The notes below the pieces were generated by a model. That model made no database searches. It saw only the letters and a program-made list of their open reading frames with translations, and had not been told where the DNA came from. A DNA stretch of 36,237 bases from assembly GCF_002086675.1 (NCBI RefSeq), contig NZ_MVIF01000057.1:1-36237 (forward strand). The letters are read 5' to 3'. A program made the translations under genes and the position numbers. The DNA is from Mycobacterium persicum (GTDB lineage: Bacteria > Actinomycetota > Actinomycetes > Mycobacteriales > Mycobacteriaceae). Below, piece by piece: positions 1 to 8,972 of the stretch (position 1 is its first letter; every line of letters starts with the position of its first letter).

Positions 1-1
1 G

Positions 2-409
2 ATCCCGACAGCGACGGAGACGCAGACCGTGACCGTGACGCCTCCGCCCCCGCCGCCAGCGACGACCCCGCCGGCACCGCCTCCGTTGACGACGACGGCG
101 GCGGCACCACCGCCCACAACCACCACCACTCCGGCTGGCCCGCGACAAGTCACCTATTCGGTTACCGGCACCAAAGCGCCCGGTGACATCATCTCGGTGA
201 CCTACGTCGATGCTTCGGGGCGCCGGCGGACGCAGCACAACGTCTACATTCCATGGTCGATGACCGTCACACCGATCTCACAATCTGACGTGGGCTCGGT
301 GGAGGCGTCCAGTCTTTTCCGGGTCAGCAAACTCAACTGCTCAATCACCACGAGCGACGGGACGGTGCTGTCATCGAACAACAACGACGCACCGCAAACG
401 AGCTGCTGA
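2..409 (+). CDS. mmpS3: MmpS3 C-terminal part (5' end outside window)
   Basis: The frame is already open at the left edge, so only the last ~135 residues are seen. They consist of a Thr/Pro/Ala-rich low-complexity linker followed by a compact C-terminal domain beginning near VTYSVTGTKAPGD, with two Cys (SKLNCS and the terminal TSC) that could form a disulfide. This matches the periplasmic domain of the mycobacterial MmpS family, small membrane proteins some of which partner MmpL transporters. MmpS3 stands apart from an mmpL gene, and its proline-rich linker and synteny (Rv2198c) support this member. The TGA stop overlaps the ATG of the next gene (TGATG). The N-terminal cytoplasmic part and TM helix lie outside the window. 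Confidence 0.85.
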   Translation: MPTATETQTVTVTPPPPPPATTPPAPPPLTTTAAAPPPTTTTTPAGPRQVTYSVTGTKAPGDIISVTYVDASGRRRTQHNVYIPWSMTVTPISQSDVGSVEASSLFRVSKLNCSITTSDGTVLSSNNNDAPQTSC

Positions 410-1050
410 TGCTCGGCAAATACTCCGCATACCGGCGTGGGCCGGACGGCATCGTGGCTCCAGCCGTCGTCGACCGCATCCTGATCGGCGCGTGTGCGGC
501 GGTCTGGCTGATGCTGGTCGGCGTAAGCGTCGCCGCAGCGGTCGCGCTGGCCGACCTCGGACGGGGCTTTCACAAGGTGGCGAGGGACTCCCACACCACG
601 TGGGTGTTGTACGCCGTCATCATCGTCTCCGCGTTGATCATTGCGGGGGCGATTCCGGTGCTGTTGCGGGCTCGCCGCACGTCGGGGGCCGAGTCGGCAC
701 CGAGGCCGGCGCCGCCACGTGCGCTTGGCAGACCACCGGCTGGACCGGGGAAGCCCGCGGTGCCCACGGTCGGCGGCTCGACCCGCCGAGATCAAGTTCG
801 TGCTTTCGAGGCGGCCGCCGAGCGGTCCGGTGAAGCGGTGGATCGCATCTGGCTGCGGGGAACCGTCGCGCTGACCGGTGCCATCGGCACCGCCTTGATC
901 GGTGCGGCGTTGGCAACATATCTGATGGCCGTCGGTCACGACGGCGCATCATGGGCCAGCTACGGCGCCGCGGCGGTCATCACCGCAGGGATGCCGGCGA
1001 TCGAGTGGTACCACGTCCGGCAGCTGCGCCGCGCAGTCGCCGAGCGATAA
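409..1050 (+). CDS. Conserved mycobacterial membrane protein (Rv2197c-like, probably DUF2561)
   Basis: 213 residues; the ATG overlaps the mmpS3 stop, so translation is probably coupled. Four hydrophobic stretches are visible: about residues 24-46, 63-84, 148-172 and 176-194. A hydrophilic Pro/Arg-rich loop of about 60 residues lies between the second and third. No catalytic motif is seen. Position and length match Rv2197c of M. tuberculosis, annotated as a conserved transmembrane protein. The function is unknown. Co-transcription with mmpS3 is inferred from the overlap. Confidence 0.8.
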   Translation: MLGKYSAYRRGPDGIVAPAVVDRILIGACAAVWLMLVGVSVAAAVALADLGRGFHKVARDSHTTWVLYAVIIVSALIIAGAIPVLLRARRTSGAESAPRPAPPRALGRPPAGPGKPAVPTVGGSTRRDQVRAFEAAAERSGEAVDRIWLRGTVALTGAIGTALIGAALATYLMAVGHDGASWASYGAAAVITAGMPAIEWYHVRQLRRAVAER

Positions 1051-1305
1051 CCCGACCCGGCAACCGGCAATCGCCTGGTTCTTGCCTTGACCGGTCATCC
1101 GGCGGTGGCACGCCGACGGTCACCGGGTAGCCGGGTGCGGCATTGCACACCGAGGCGTTGCGCAGTGAGCGGGGCCGCATCCGCGACGAGTGCGCACCTG
1201 CGACTGGCCGCTGTGGAGCAGCTCCCGGAGTCCAGGCTGGTCGACAGCCCGGGCCGAAACGAAGCCGGCGCAGGGGTGGTGCCTGGCTTGCCGGCCGTCT
1301 CGTCC
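1051..1305. other. Convergent intergenic region, no gene seen
   Basis: 255 bp between the 3' end of the plus-strand membrane-protein gene and the 3' end of qcrB on the minus strand. Open frames here show no recognisable protein and extend antisense into qcrB. I see no convincing hairpin with a T-tract; short GACCG/CGGTC arms near 1095-1130 are too weak to call. Confidence 0.4.
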
Positions 1306-2964
1306 CTAGTGCTGGCCGTGCTCGTCGTTGGGCGAGCCGGCGATACTGTCCTGGTATTCGCGCAGCGCGGTCAGGGCACGTTGCTCGGCGGCATGACCGG
1401 CCTCCCGCAGCGCCGCGTCCTCCGATGCCGGATCTGCGGACAAGAAGCTGCCACTACCCGGCGCGCCGGCCGACCCAAGCTTGTTCATTCGCTTGGGAAC
1501 AGCAGCGCCCTGGTACTCCAGCGGTAGCGGATGACCGTGGTCGTCGACCGGGCCGAGCGGCTGGTGCAGCTCGATGTAGGCCCCATGCGGCAGCCGCTTG
1601 ATGATGCCGGTCTCGACGCCGTGCTCGAGCACCGACCGGTCACTGCGCTGCAGTCCGATGGACCACCGGTAGCTGAGGAAGTACACGAACGGCGGAAGCA
1701 CCACCATGCCGATGCGGCCGATCCAGGTCGTCGCGTTGAGCGAGATGTGGAACTTGTACGCGATGATGTCGTTCATGGCGGCCAAGGTGAGCACCATGTA
1801 GAAGGCGATGGCCATCGCGCCGACCGCGGTCCGGACCGGGGCGTCGCGTGGCCGCTGCAGCAGGTTGTGATGCGCGTAGTCGCCGGTGAACCGCTTCTCC
1901 AGGAACGGGTAGACGATCAGCAGCACAAAGATCAGGCCCATGATCAGCGCCACCCACACCGCCGCGGGAATGGTGTGGTGCCAGAAGTAGAACTCCCACG
2001 GCGGCCAGATACGAGCCAGCCCCTCGGTCCACATCATGTAGAAGTCGGGCTGCGAGCCGGCCGACACCTGTGACGGCTTGTACGGACCCAGATTCCAGAT
2101 CGGGTTGATCTGCAGCAGGCCACCCATCAAGCCCAGCACGCCGACGATCGCGGCGAAAAATGCGCCGGACTTGAACGCGAACACCGGCATGACCCGTACG
2201 CCGATCACGTTGTGCTCGGTCCGGCCGGGGCCCGGGAACTGGGTGTGCTTCTGAAACCACACCAATGCCAGGTGCAAACCGATCAGCGCCAGGATGATTC
2301 CGGGCAGCAGCAGAATGTGCAGCGCATAGAGCCTGGGAATCAGGATGGTGCCCGGGAAATCCCCGCCGAACAGCGCCCAGTGCAACCAGGTGCCGATCAC
2401 CGGCATGCCGAGCGTGATCGACGAAAGCGCTGCCCGCAGGCCGATACCCGACAGCAGGTCGTCCGGCAGCGAGTAGCCGAAGTACCCCTCGAACATCGCC
2501 AGGATCAGCAGCAGCGACCCGATGACCCAGTTGGCCTCGCGCGGCCGCCGGAAGGCCCCGGTGAAGAAAATCCGCGCCAGGTGCACCATGATCGCCGCGG
2601 CGAACATCAATGCGGCCCAGTGGTGGATCTGGCGGACGAACAACCCGCCCCGAACTTCGAACGAGATGTCCAGTGCCGTTTCGTAGGCGCGTGACATCTC
2701 GACGCCGCGCAAAGGTTGATAGACACCGTTGTAGGTGACCTCGGTCATCGACGGGTCGAAGAACAGCGTCAGGTACACGCCGGTGATCAGCAGGACGATG
2801 AAGCTGTACAGCGCGATCTCACCGAGCAGGAACGACCAGTGGGTCGGAAACACCTTGTTCAGCTGTCGGCGCAGCGCGGCCGAAGGGTGATACCGGGTGT
2901 CGATGTCCTCGGCTTGACGGGCCAGCACATCACCGATTTTCGGAGGACGGAGATTAGGACTCAT
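1306..2964 (-). CDS. qcrB: Cytochrome bcc complex cytochrome b subunit QcrB
   Basis: 552 residues. Membrane cytochrome b of the menaquinol:cytochrome c reductase, which forms a supercomplex with aa3 oxidase. Candidate haem ligands are His114/His115 and His128 in helix B (RQIHHWAALM...MVH) and His216 and His231 in helix D (YALHILLLPG...LIGLH). The Qo-site motif reads PPWEF, the actinobacterial form of PEWY. Thr313 (MMWTEG), where substitution is known to confer Q203/telacebec resistance, is wild type. A long charged C-terminal tail is typical of actinobacteria. The ATG at 2964 overlaps the qcrA stop by 4 nt (ATGA). I chose this start because MSPNLRPPKIGDVLARQ aligns with the known N-terminus; the frame stays open upstream only because it runs antisense-free through the qcrA end. 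Last gene of ctaE-qcrCAB. Confidence 0.97.
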   Translation of the reverse strand: MSPNLRPPKIGDVLARQAEDIDTRYHPSAALRRQLNKVFPTHWSFLLGEIALYSFIVLLITGVYLTLFFDPSMTEVTYNGVYQPLRGVEMSRAYETALDISFEVRGGLFVRQIHHWAALMFAAAIMVHLARIFFTGAFRRPREANWVIGSLLLILAMFEGYFGYSLPDDLLSGIGLRAALSSITLGMPVIGTWLHWALFGGDFPGTILIPRLYALHILLLPGIILALIGLHLALVWFQKHTQFPGPGRTEHNVIGVRVMPVFAFKSGAFFAAIVGVLGLMGGLLQINPIWNLGPYKPSQVSAGSQPDFYMMWTEGLARIWPPWEFYFWHHTIPAAVWVALIMGLIFVLLIVYPFLEKRFTGDYAHHNLLQRPRDAPVRTAVGAMAIAFYMVLTLAAMNDIIAYKFHISLNATTWIGRIGMVVLPPFVYFLSYRWSIGLQRSDRSVLEHGVETGIIKRLPHGAYIELHQPLGPVDDHGHPLPLEYQGAAVPKRMNKLGSAGAPGSGSFLSADPASEDAALREAGHAAEQRALTALREYQDSIAGSPNDEHGQH

Positions 2965-4190
2965 GATGTTGTGCGCTCCCAGAATGCCGGTCCGACGGGC
3001 TCGACGAAATCGCCGTTGGCGACGAAATATCCGTTGGAGTCGATAGTGATCGGCAGTTGCGCCAACGCGCGGGCCGCCGGGCCGAATATCGGCTTGGCAA
3101 AGTGCAGCGCGTCGAACTGCGACTGGTGACACGGGCACAGGATTCGATAGGTCTGCTGTTCGTACAGTGATGCCGGGCAACCCAAGTGCGAGCAGACCTT
3201 GGTGTAGGCGAAGAATTCGCCGAAGTTGAAGCTCTCCTGGCCTTGACGTTTGACCATTTTGCCCAAATCGCTTGGCTTGATACGGATGAGCATCACCGGA
3301 TTGCGAATTCCCATCGCGATGGCCTGCAACTTCTCGTGGGATTCCACGGTGGTGCCATCACCATCGGATTCCCGCCAGGGGAACACCGTCTCCATGCCGC
3401 CGGCGTCCATATCCTCGGGGCGCATTTTGATAAACGGTGGCCCGTCGTGCAAACCGGTGGCCCTCGCCAGATAGATCGTCTCTCCCTTGTAGCGCGGGGT
3501 CCACCCGGACGTCCACAGCTCGGCCTTCATGCCCTCGGCGGTGGGGACGACCGGCTTCCACGGGTTCTTGATCAGGCCACCGGCAAACGCAACCAGGGTG
3601 CCGAGCCCGAATGCGCCCAATCCCATGCCCAAGGACAGCCCGACGAGCTTGCGGCGCCGGATTGTCGAGCTCTCGAAGGCGTCGGTCAGATTGGCCACCA
3701 CCGTCTTGCGGTCGATCTCGCGAGACGCGCCGTCGTGCCGGTCCTGGACCGTAATCTCTTCGGGGATAAAGCGTTTCTGGAACAGCACCGCCCCGATTGC
3801 GATTGCCAGGATGGATAGCCCAAAGGTCAGTCCGTACAGCGGGGTGGCGAGGGAGTACAGGAAACTTCCGGACTCTCCCGTGGCTTTGTACTGCCATGGC
3901 CAGAAGAGGAAAATTAGCAGCAGGGCGAGTCCGAATGCACCGCCCAGCAAAAGCCAAACCGCGACTCCGCGCTCGGCGCGTTTCTCGGCCTTGGTGCCCT
4001 CGATCGCCCAGCGGGGTTCCTTGTAGGCGATCTGGACACCGTCGAGTTTGCCGCCCAGGTCGAGCAGTTCCTGCTGCGACATCGCGGCCAGCGCAGCCTC
4101 GTCCGGCTCATGGGCCGCGCCGGTGCCCTTGTCGGTGTCCGAGCCGACGCCGGTTTTGGCGTCGCCGGTCACGGGAGAGCCGTCGCTCAT
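2961..4190 (-). CDS. qcrA: Rieske iron-sulfur subunit QcrA
   Basis: 409 residues. Carries the [2Fe-2S] centre that takes electrons from menaquinol at the Qo site. Cluster motifs are CSHLGC (Cys333, His335, Cys338) and CPCH (Cys352, Cys354, His355). Cys333/His335 and Cys352/His355 would bind iron, and Cys338/Cys354 would form the disulfide. The N-terminal half has three hydrophobic segments (about 80-100, 114-135, 187-210), the actinobacterial three-TM arrangement rather than the usual single helix. The N-terminal ~40 residues are acidic and poorly conserved. The ATG at 4190 overlaps the qcrC stop (ATGA), and the stop overlaps the qcrB start, so the three qcr genes are tightly coupled. Confidence 0.97.
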   Translation of the reverse strand: MSDGSPVTGDAKTGVGSDTDKGTGAAHEPDEAALAAMSQQELLDLGGKLDGVQIAYKEPRWAIEGTKAEKRAERGVAVWLLLGGAFGLALLLIFLFWPWQYKATGESGSFLYSLATPLYGLTFGLSILAIAIGAVLFQKRFIPEEITVQDRHDGASREIDRKTVVANLTDAFESSTIRRRKLVGLSLGMGLGAFGLGTLVAFAGGLIKNPWKPVVPTAEGMKAELWTSGWTPRYKGETIYLARATGLHDGPPFIKMRPEDMDAGGMETVFPWRESDGDGTTVESHEKLQAIAMGIRNPVMLIRIKPSDLGKMVKRQGQESFNFGEFFAYTKVCSHLGCPASLYEQQTYRILCPCHQSQFDALHFAKPIFGPAARALAQLPITIDSNGYFVANGDFVEPVGPAFWERTTS

Positions 4191-5053
4191 GATCGCGCCC
4201 CAATCCACAGTGCCAGCCCGATGGCGGCGACCATGCCGATGATCCACATCGCCATCCCCTCGGGCGCGGGTCCGAATCCGCCAAGTCCGTAGCCACCGGG
4301 CGACCGCTCCTCGGCGACCGTACGCACGTAGGCGATGATGTCCTTTTTCGCTTCGAAGGACAGCTGGCGGTCGCCGAACTTCGGCATGTTCTGCGGCCCG
4401 GTTAGCATCGCCGTCAGGATTTGCTGCTCATTGGCGGGCCCCAGGTCGGGGGCGTATTTGCCTGACGACAGTGCGCCGCCCTTGCCGGTGAAGTTGTGGC
4501 AGGAGGCGCAGTTGAGGCGGAACAGATCGCCGCCGCGCCCCAGGTCGTCTCCTCGCAGGGATTTGGTGGCGATGCTGCCGTCGGGATTGCGGACCACGGT
4601 GGGGCCGCCGCCGTTGGCCTGCACATAGGCGCCGAGTGCGTCGATCTGTGTCTCGTCGAAGATCGGCTCCTTGCGCTGCGCCTGAGCCTCACCCCGCATG
4701 GCGGGCATCCGACCCGTCGAGACCTGGAAGTAGACGGCCGCCTCGCCGACGCCGATCAGGCTGGGCCCGTGATCGGGCACGCCCTGCAGGTTGGCCCCGT
4801 GGCAGGACACGCACGAGGTGTCGAACAGCTGCTTGCCGGTGCGAAGCAGCGCCGAGGACGACTCGTCGGCTACCGCCAGCTGCGGGGTGGGCGTCAGTAC
4901 GGCGGCCAGGCCGCCCGCGACGGTGAGCGCTATCAGCAGCAGCAACCCGCCCGACAACCGCCGGTGGAGGCGTCGCCGCGAGCGATTGTTCCGTTGCTCG
5001 CTGCCGCCGGATCGGGTGAATCCCAGTCTTTTCAACTGAGCACTCCTATTCAT
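4187..5053 (-). CDS. qcrC: Dihaem cytochrome c subunit QcrC
   Basis: 288 residues. Tethered dihaem cytochrome c that passes electrons from the bcc complex directly to aa3 oxidase, replacing soluble cytochrome c. Two CxxCH sites are visible: CVSCH (Cys81, Cys84, His85) and CASCH (Cys182, Cys185, His186). A basic N-terminus followed by a hydrophobic helix (about 33-54) gives export and anchoring, and a second helix lies near the C-terminus (about 262-284). The ATG at 5053 starts 20 nt after the ctaE stop. Nearby upstream alternatives cannot be excluded, because the N-terminal ~10 residues (MNRSAQLKRL) are variable. Confidence 0.95.
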   Translation of the reverse strand: MNRSAQLKRLGFTRSGGSEQRNNRSRRRLHRRLSGGLLLLIALTVAGGLAAVLTPTPQLAVADESSSALLRTGKQLFDTSCVSCHGANLQGVPDHGPSLIGVGEAAVYFQVSTGRMPAMRGEAQAQRKEPIFDETQIDALGAYVQANGGGPTVVRNPDGSIATKSLRGDDLGRGGDLFRLNCASCHNFTGKGGALSSGKYAPDLGPANEQQILTAMLTGPQNMPKFGDRQLSFEAKKDIIAYVRTVAEERSPGGYGLGGFGPAPEGMAMWIIGMVAAIGLALWIGARS

Positions 5054-5073
5054 GCCTGTTCGGGGGGGCCGGC

Positions 5074-5685
5074 TCATCGGATGAAATAGATCACGGTGAA
5101 CAGCGCGATCCACACGATGTCGACGAAATGCCAGTAGTAGGAGACGACGATGCTGGCGGTTGCCTGCGCGGGGGTGAACTTGCTCATCCCGGTCCGGACC
5201 AGCAGGAAGATGAAGGCGATCAAGCCGCCGGTCACGTGCAGCCCGTGGAAGCCGGTGGCCAGATAGAACACGCTGCCGTAGGCGCTGCCCGGGATGGTCG
5301 TCCCGTGGGTGGCCAGGTGGTAGTACTCGTAGGCCTGGCCCAGGATGAAGAACAGACCCATCAGGAATGTGATCACATACCAGCGGCGCAGCCCGAACAC
5401 GTCGCCACGCTCGGCGGCGAACACTCCCATCTGACAGGTGAACGACGACGCGATCAACACCAGCGTCACCGGCACCGCTTGATAGAGATTGAGTTCGGTC
5501 GGCGGCGGCGGCCACTTCCCGCCGGACTGAGCGCGCGCGGTGAAGTACATAGCGAACAGGCCAGCAAAGAACATCAGCTCACTGGAAAGCCACACTATGG
5601 TGCCGACACTGACCATGTTCGGTCTGTTCAGCGAATGCACGCGCGACGTGATGGCAGTACCCGAGGTCCCTACAGCACTCGTCAC
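5074..5685 (-). CDS. ctaE: Cytochrome c oxidase subunit III CtaE
   Basis: 203 residues from a GTG start (VTSAVGTSGTAITSR). Hydrophobic subunit III of aa3-type cytochrome c oxidase; it binds no redox cofactor and stabilises the catalytic subunit I. Several TM helices are visible, ending in the conserved C-terminal helix SYYWHFVDIVWIALFTVIYFIR. First gene of the operon with qcrC, qcrA and qcrB, a linkage typical of actinobacteria that fits the bcc:aa3 supercomplex. The GTG is favoured over upstream codons because the length equals the known mycobacterial protein, and a TANNNT-like hexamer lies 7 nt upstream, as in leaderless mRNAs. Confidence 0.95.
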   Translation of the reverse strand: MTSAVGTSGTAITSRVHSLNRPNMVSVGTIVWLSSELMFFAGLFAMYFTARAQSGGKWPPPPTELNLYQAVPVTLVLIASSFTCQMGVFAAERGDVFGLRRWYVITFLMGLFFILGQAYEYYHLATHGTTIPGSAYGSVFYLATGFHGLHVTGGLIAFIFLLVRTGMSKFTPAQATASIVVSYYWHFVDIVWIALFTVIYFIR

Positions 5686-5692
5686 ATCCGCA

Positions 5693-5698
5693 AGTATG
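5693..5698 (-). promoter_or_regulatory. Candidate -10 box for ctaE-qcrCAB
   Basis: On the minus strand CATACT ends 7 nt before the ctaE GTG, the spacing expected when transcription starts at or next to the start codon. No clear -35 is seen and the first base departs from TANNNT. No Shine-Dalgarno sequence precedes the GTG, which fits a leaderless message. Inference only. Confidence 0.35.
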
Positions 5699-5835
5699 AC
5701 GCTTTGTAGTTGTCGAACTCTACCCGGGGCACAAATTCGCCTTCCGCGCGTCGTTTCACAGCCGTGCGCCGCCGCATGCCCGGCGTCGCCGGCCGCGCGT
5801 TGGGCGGTGGCCGGCCGGCATGCGACCATCGGCGC

Positions 5836-6936
5836 GTGGCTCGGTCAGGTGCAGGATCTCCCGGTGGTCGGCCCCCGCGGGCGTCGGCTTCGGCGACCTC
5901 CTGGCCGCAGGTTCTGGGTCGCTTGACGGCCGGGGGCAATTTGGCGCGGGGCCAGGCGGCCTGGGCCATGGATCAGATCATGGCCGGCGCCGCCCGGCCG
6001 GCCCAGATCGCCGCGTTCGCGGTGGCGATGACGATGAAGGTGCCCACCGCCGACGAAGTCGCCGAATTGGCCGCCGTGATGCTCGACCACGCGCGTCCGA
6101 TGCCGGCCCACGCCGTTCCCCAGGACGCCGTCGATGTTGTCGGTACCGGTGGCGACGGGATCAACACGGTCAACCTGTCCACGATGGCGGCCATCGTGGT
6201 GGCCGCCGCCGGTGTGCCCGTGGTCAAACACGGCAACCGGGCGGCGTCGTCGTTGTCCGGGGGGGCCGACACCCTGGAAGCGCTCGGGGTGCGCATCGAC
6301 CTGGACGCCGATCAGGTGGTGCGCAGCCTCGAGGAAGTCGGGATCGGCTTTTGCTTTGCGCCGCAATTCCATCCGTCGTACCGGCACGCTTCGGTGGTGC
6401 GCCGCGAGATCGGCGTGCCCACGGTGTTCAATCTGCTTGGGCCGCTGACGAATCCGGCGCGGCCGCGGGCCGGGTTGATCGGCTGCGCGTTCGCTGACCT
6501 TGCCGAGGTGATGGCCGGGGTGTTTGCCGCCCGCCGGTCCAGCGTGCTGGTGGTGCACGGCGACGACGGGCTCGACGAGCTGACCACGACGACCACCAGC
6601 ACGATCTGGCGGGTGCAGGCGGGCACCGTCGACAAACTGACTTTCGATCCCGCGGGATTTGGCTTCGCACGTGCCGAGCTCGACGAGCTGCTGGGGGGCG
6701 ACGCGCAGGCCAACGCGGCCGAAGCCCGCGCCGTGCTGGGCGGGGCTCAGGGCCCGATCCGAGATGCGGTGGTGCTCAACGCCGCCGGCGCGATCGTCGC
6801 CCATGCCGGGCTATCCAGCCGGGCTGAATGGCTGCCCGCATGGGAGGACGGCTTGCAGCGGGCCAGCGCGGCGATCGACAGCGGCGCGGCCGAACAGTTG
6901 CTCGCGCGATGGGTGCGGTTCAGCCAGCAGCTCTGA
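5836..6936 (+). CDS. trpD: Anthranilate phosphoribosyltransferase TrpD
   Basis: 366 residues from GTG 5836. Transfers phosphoribose from PRPP to anthranilate in tryptophan synthesis. Diagnostic motifs are GTGGDG (PRPP/pyrophosphate loop), KHGNR, and HGDDGLDE, whose acidic residues bind Mg-PRPP. The start is uncertain: the frame is open to 5710. GTG 5836 gives a disordered Ser/Gly/Pro-rich leader before SWPQVLGRL, which resembles the N-terminus of the M. tuberculosis enzyme in length and composition. No strong ribosome-binding site is visible. It is divergent from ctaE (150 bp) and not next to other trp genes. Its last ~126 nt are overlapped antisense by the following minus-strand gene. Confidence 0.93.
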   Translation: MARSGAGSPGGRPPRASASATSWPQVLGRLTAGGNLARGQAAWAMDQIMAGAARPAQIAAFAVAMTMKVPTADEVAELAAVMLDHARPMPAHAVPQDAVDVVGTGGDGINTVNLSTMAAIVVAAAGVPVVKHGNRAASSLSGGADTLEALGVRIDLDADQVVRSLEEVGIGFCFAPQFHPSYRHASVVRREIGVPTVFNLLGPLTNPARPRAGLIGCAFADLAEVMAGVFAARRSSVLVVHGDDGLDELTTTTTSTIWRVQAGTVDKLTFDPAGFGFARAELDELLGGDAQANAAEARAVLGGAQGPIRDAVVLNAAGAIVAHAGLSSRAEWLPAWEDGLQRASAAIDSGAAEQLLARWVRFSQQL

Positions 6937-8811
6937 GCTGTCGGCCTGGCGGTGCGGCGGGTCCTGGTGCGGGGAGTGCCGCCCCATCGGGCCGGGTGCC
7001 TGCTCGACGGCCAGCCGCGCCGAACGGGCCGATGCCGCCCACGCCACCCAGGCGCCGGCGCAGCGCAACGGTGTTGCCCAGCCCGCCGTTTCGGCGGCGC
7101 CCCCGGCAACCGGAATTCCGGTGACCCGCACGATGCGCACCCCCGGCGCCGCGAGCCAGCGGGCGATGAGCGCGGTCTCCTCCACCAGCGCGCCGCCGAG
7201 TGGCGCCTCGGCCGGAATAATCGCCTGGGCACCGGCCTGCAGGGCGTCGACCACCGGCATCGGTGGCACCCCGCGCCGGGCGGCACCGGCCGCGGCCAGC
7301 TGGCCGTGGCGGATGACAGCAAACTGGTAGCCACCACCGCCGTCCGGCGCCGCGGCGATCAACTCCGGTAGGGCGGCCAGCGCCCGCAACCGCTGACCAC
7401 GCCACAGCGTCTCGATCGCGGTGGCGATATGGTCGCGCAGCCGCGCCGCGCTCTCGTAACGATGTCGTTCCGCCAGGGCGGTGACCTGCTGGACCGCCGC
7501 GGCCAGCGCGGTGTTGTCGCGTCCGTCGATTAAATCCGTCGCGCGCTGCACGGTCTCGGCGTATTGCTCGGCGGTCACGTTCCGGGCGGCGGGACAGGGC
7601 GACACTTCCAGCTCGGGACAGGCCGGGCCGTGCAGAGCCGACCGCGCCAGCCGCTTGGCACAGGTACGGACCCCGGTGAAGCGCGCCAGCAGGGCTGCCG
7701 TCTCGGCGGCGTCGGCCCGGGACCGGTACGGGCCGATGACCCGGTCGTGTCGCGGGGCTCGAACCACCGACAGGCGCGGAAACGCTTCCTCGGTGAGCGC
7801 CACCCACCACCAGCGCAGCGGAAATCTCGATCGGCGGTTGTACGGGGGTGCATGTGCGGCCAGCATTCGAAGCTCACGCACGCCGGCTTCCAGTGGGTGC
7901 GCGCACTCGACGTGGTCCACGGCGGTGGCCAGCGTGACCATTTCTTTGATCCTGCCGCGCGGGTCGGCGCCGTTGAAGTATTGGCTGACCCGGCGGCGCA
8001 GGTCGACCGCGGTGCCGACGTAGAGCACCTCGCCCGACGGTCCGCGAAACACATAGATTCCCGGCCGGTGCGGCAGACCGTGGGCCAGCACCCGTTTGCG
8101 GCGCTGCGCCGGGCTCACGTTGGGCAGATACGAACGCAGGTCGGCGAAGGTGTGCACGCCCTGGTTGCCGACCCGCTCGATCAGGGCATGCAAGACGTCG
8201 ACGGTGGCACGGGCATCGTCGAGGGCGCGGTGGGTGGGTTGGGTGGCAACCGAGAACAGCCGCGCCAATGCGGCCAACCGCACACTGGGCGCTTCCTCTC
8301 GGCTCAACACCCGCCGCGCCAGGCGGACCGTGCACAGGACTTTCGGCCGCGGCCAGGTGATGTCGCATTGCCGCGCGGCGGCCCGCAGGAACCCGGTATC
8401 GAACCCCGCGTTGTGGGCGACCAAGACCGAGTCGCCGGCGAACTCGAAAAACATCGGCAGAACGGCGCTGATGACGGGGGCGTCACGCACCATGGCCGTG
8501 GTGATCCCGGTCAGCTGCACGATCTGGGGCGGGATGCTGCGCTGCGGGTCCACCAGCGTGGCGAACTCGCCGAGGACGGTCCCGCCGCGCACCTTGACCG
8601 CCCCAATCTCGGTGATGGCGTCCGGCGGGGCCGCCTCGGTGCCCATGGTGCGGCCACCGGTGGTCTCCAAGTCGACCACTACGAAGGTGGTCTCCCGTAG
8701 CGGCAATAGCTCGTCGGAGGGCGGGCCCGGAGCCCCCGCCGCGTCGATGCCGGGAAATGCGAGCGGGTCGAGCCCGGCGAGACTCAGTTGAGTTCCGACG
8801 CTCGCACCCAT
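6811..8811 (-). CDS. DnaQ-like exonuclease / GIY-YIG nuclease fusion with UVR motif (Rv2191-like)
   Basis: 666 residues. N-terminal DEDDh 3'-5' exonuclease domain: VVVDLETTGG (Asp47, Glu49), HNAGFDTGF (Asp138), HRALDDA (His194, Asp199). It is followed by a UvrC-like GIY-YIG domain at about 248-335: GIYVFRG, LYVGTAVDLRRRV (Arg273 is the likely catalytic Arg). A UVR-type helix pair (RYESAARLRDHI) lies near the middle of the C-terminal half. The architecture resembles the proofreading epsilon subunit fused to a Cho/UvrC-type incision module, suggesting a role in DNA repair; the substrate is not known from sequence. ATG 8811 starts MGASVGTQLSLAGL. The 3' end continues 126 nt into trpD on the opposite strand. 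Confidence 0.9.
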   Translation of the reverse strand: MGASVGTQLSLAGLDPLAFPGIDAAGAPGPPSDELLPLRETTFVVVDLETTGGRTMGTEAAPPDAITEIGAVKVRGGTVLGEFATLVDPQRSIPPQIVQLTGITTAMVRDAPVISAVLPMFFEFAGDSVLVAHNAGFDTGFLRAAARQCDITWPRPKVLCTVRLARRVLSREEAPSVRLAALARLFSVATQPTHRALDDARATVDVLHALIERVGNQGVHTFADLRSYLPNVSPAQRRKRVLAHGLPHRPGIYVFRGPSGEVLYVGTAVDLRRRVSQYFNGADPRGRIKEMVTLATAVDHVECAHPLEAGVRELRMLAAHAPPYNRRSRFPLRWWWVALTEEAFPRLSVVRAPRHDRVIGPYRSRADAAETAALLARFTGVRTCAKRLARSALHGPACPELEVSPCPAARNVTAEQYAETVQRATDLIDGRDNTALAAAVQQVTALAERHRYESAARLRDHIATAIETLWRGQRLRALAALPELIAAAPDGGGGYQFAVIRHGQLAAAGAARRGVPPMPVVDALQAGAQAIIPAEAPLGGALVEETALIARWLAAPGVRIVRVTGIPVAGGAAETAGWATPLRCAGAWVAWAASARSARLAVEQAPGPMGRHSPHQDPPHRQADSSELLAEPHPSREQLFGRAAVDRRAGPLQAVLPCGQPFSPAG

Positions 8812-8972
8812 GGCGGTGACGTTAGGCAGCCGCACCGACAGCCGACGGTTCCCACGCCGGGCACGGGTCGGCAGCGCTCGATCCTCACCGCGCCCGAGTT
8901 GTCGGTGCCGGCGATTAGCCTTCGGCGCGGCCCCAATTGCGATCGAACGTCTTACCGAAAGGACCGGGATTG

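Noticed and set aside
1087..1601. Open frames between the membrane-protein gene and qcrB
   Set aside because: They extend antisense into qcrB, lack ribosome-binding sites and show no conserved motif.
7564..8700. Plus-strand open frame of about 380 codons opposite the fusion nuclease
   Set aside because: The minus strand carries clear DEDDh and GIY-YIG motifs; the plus frame has none.
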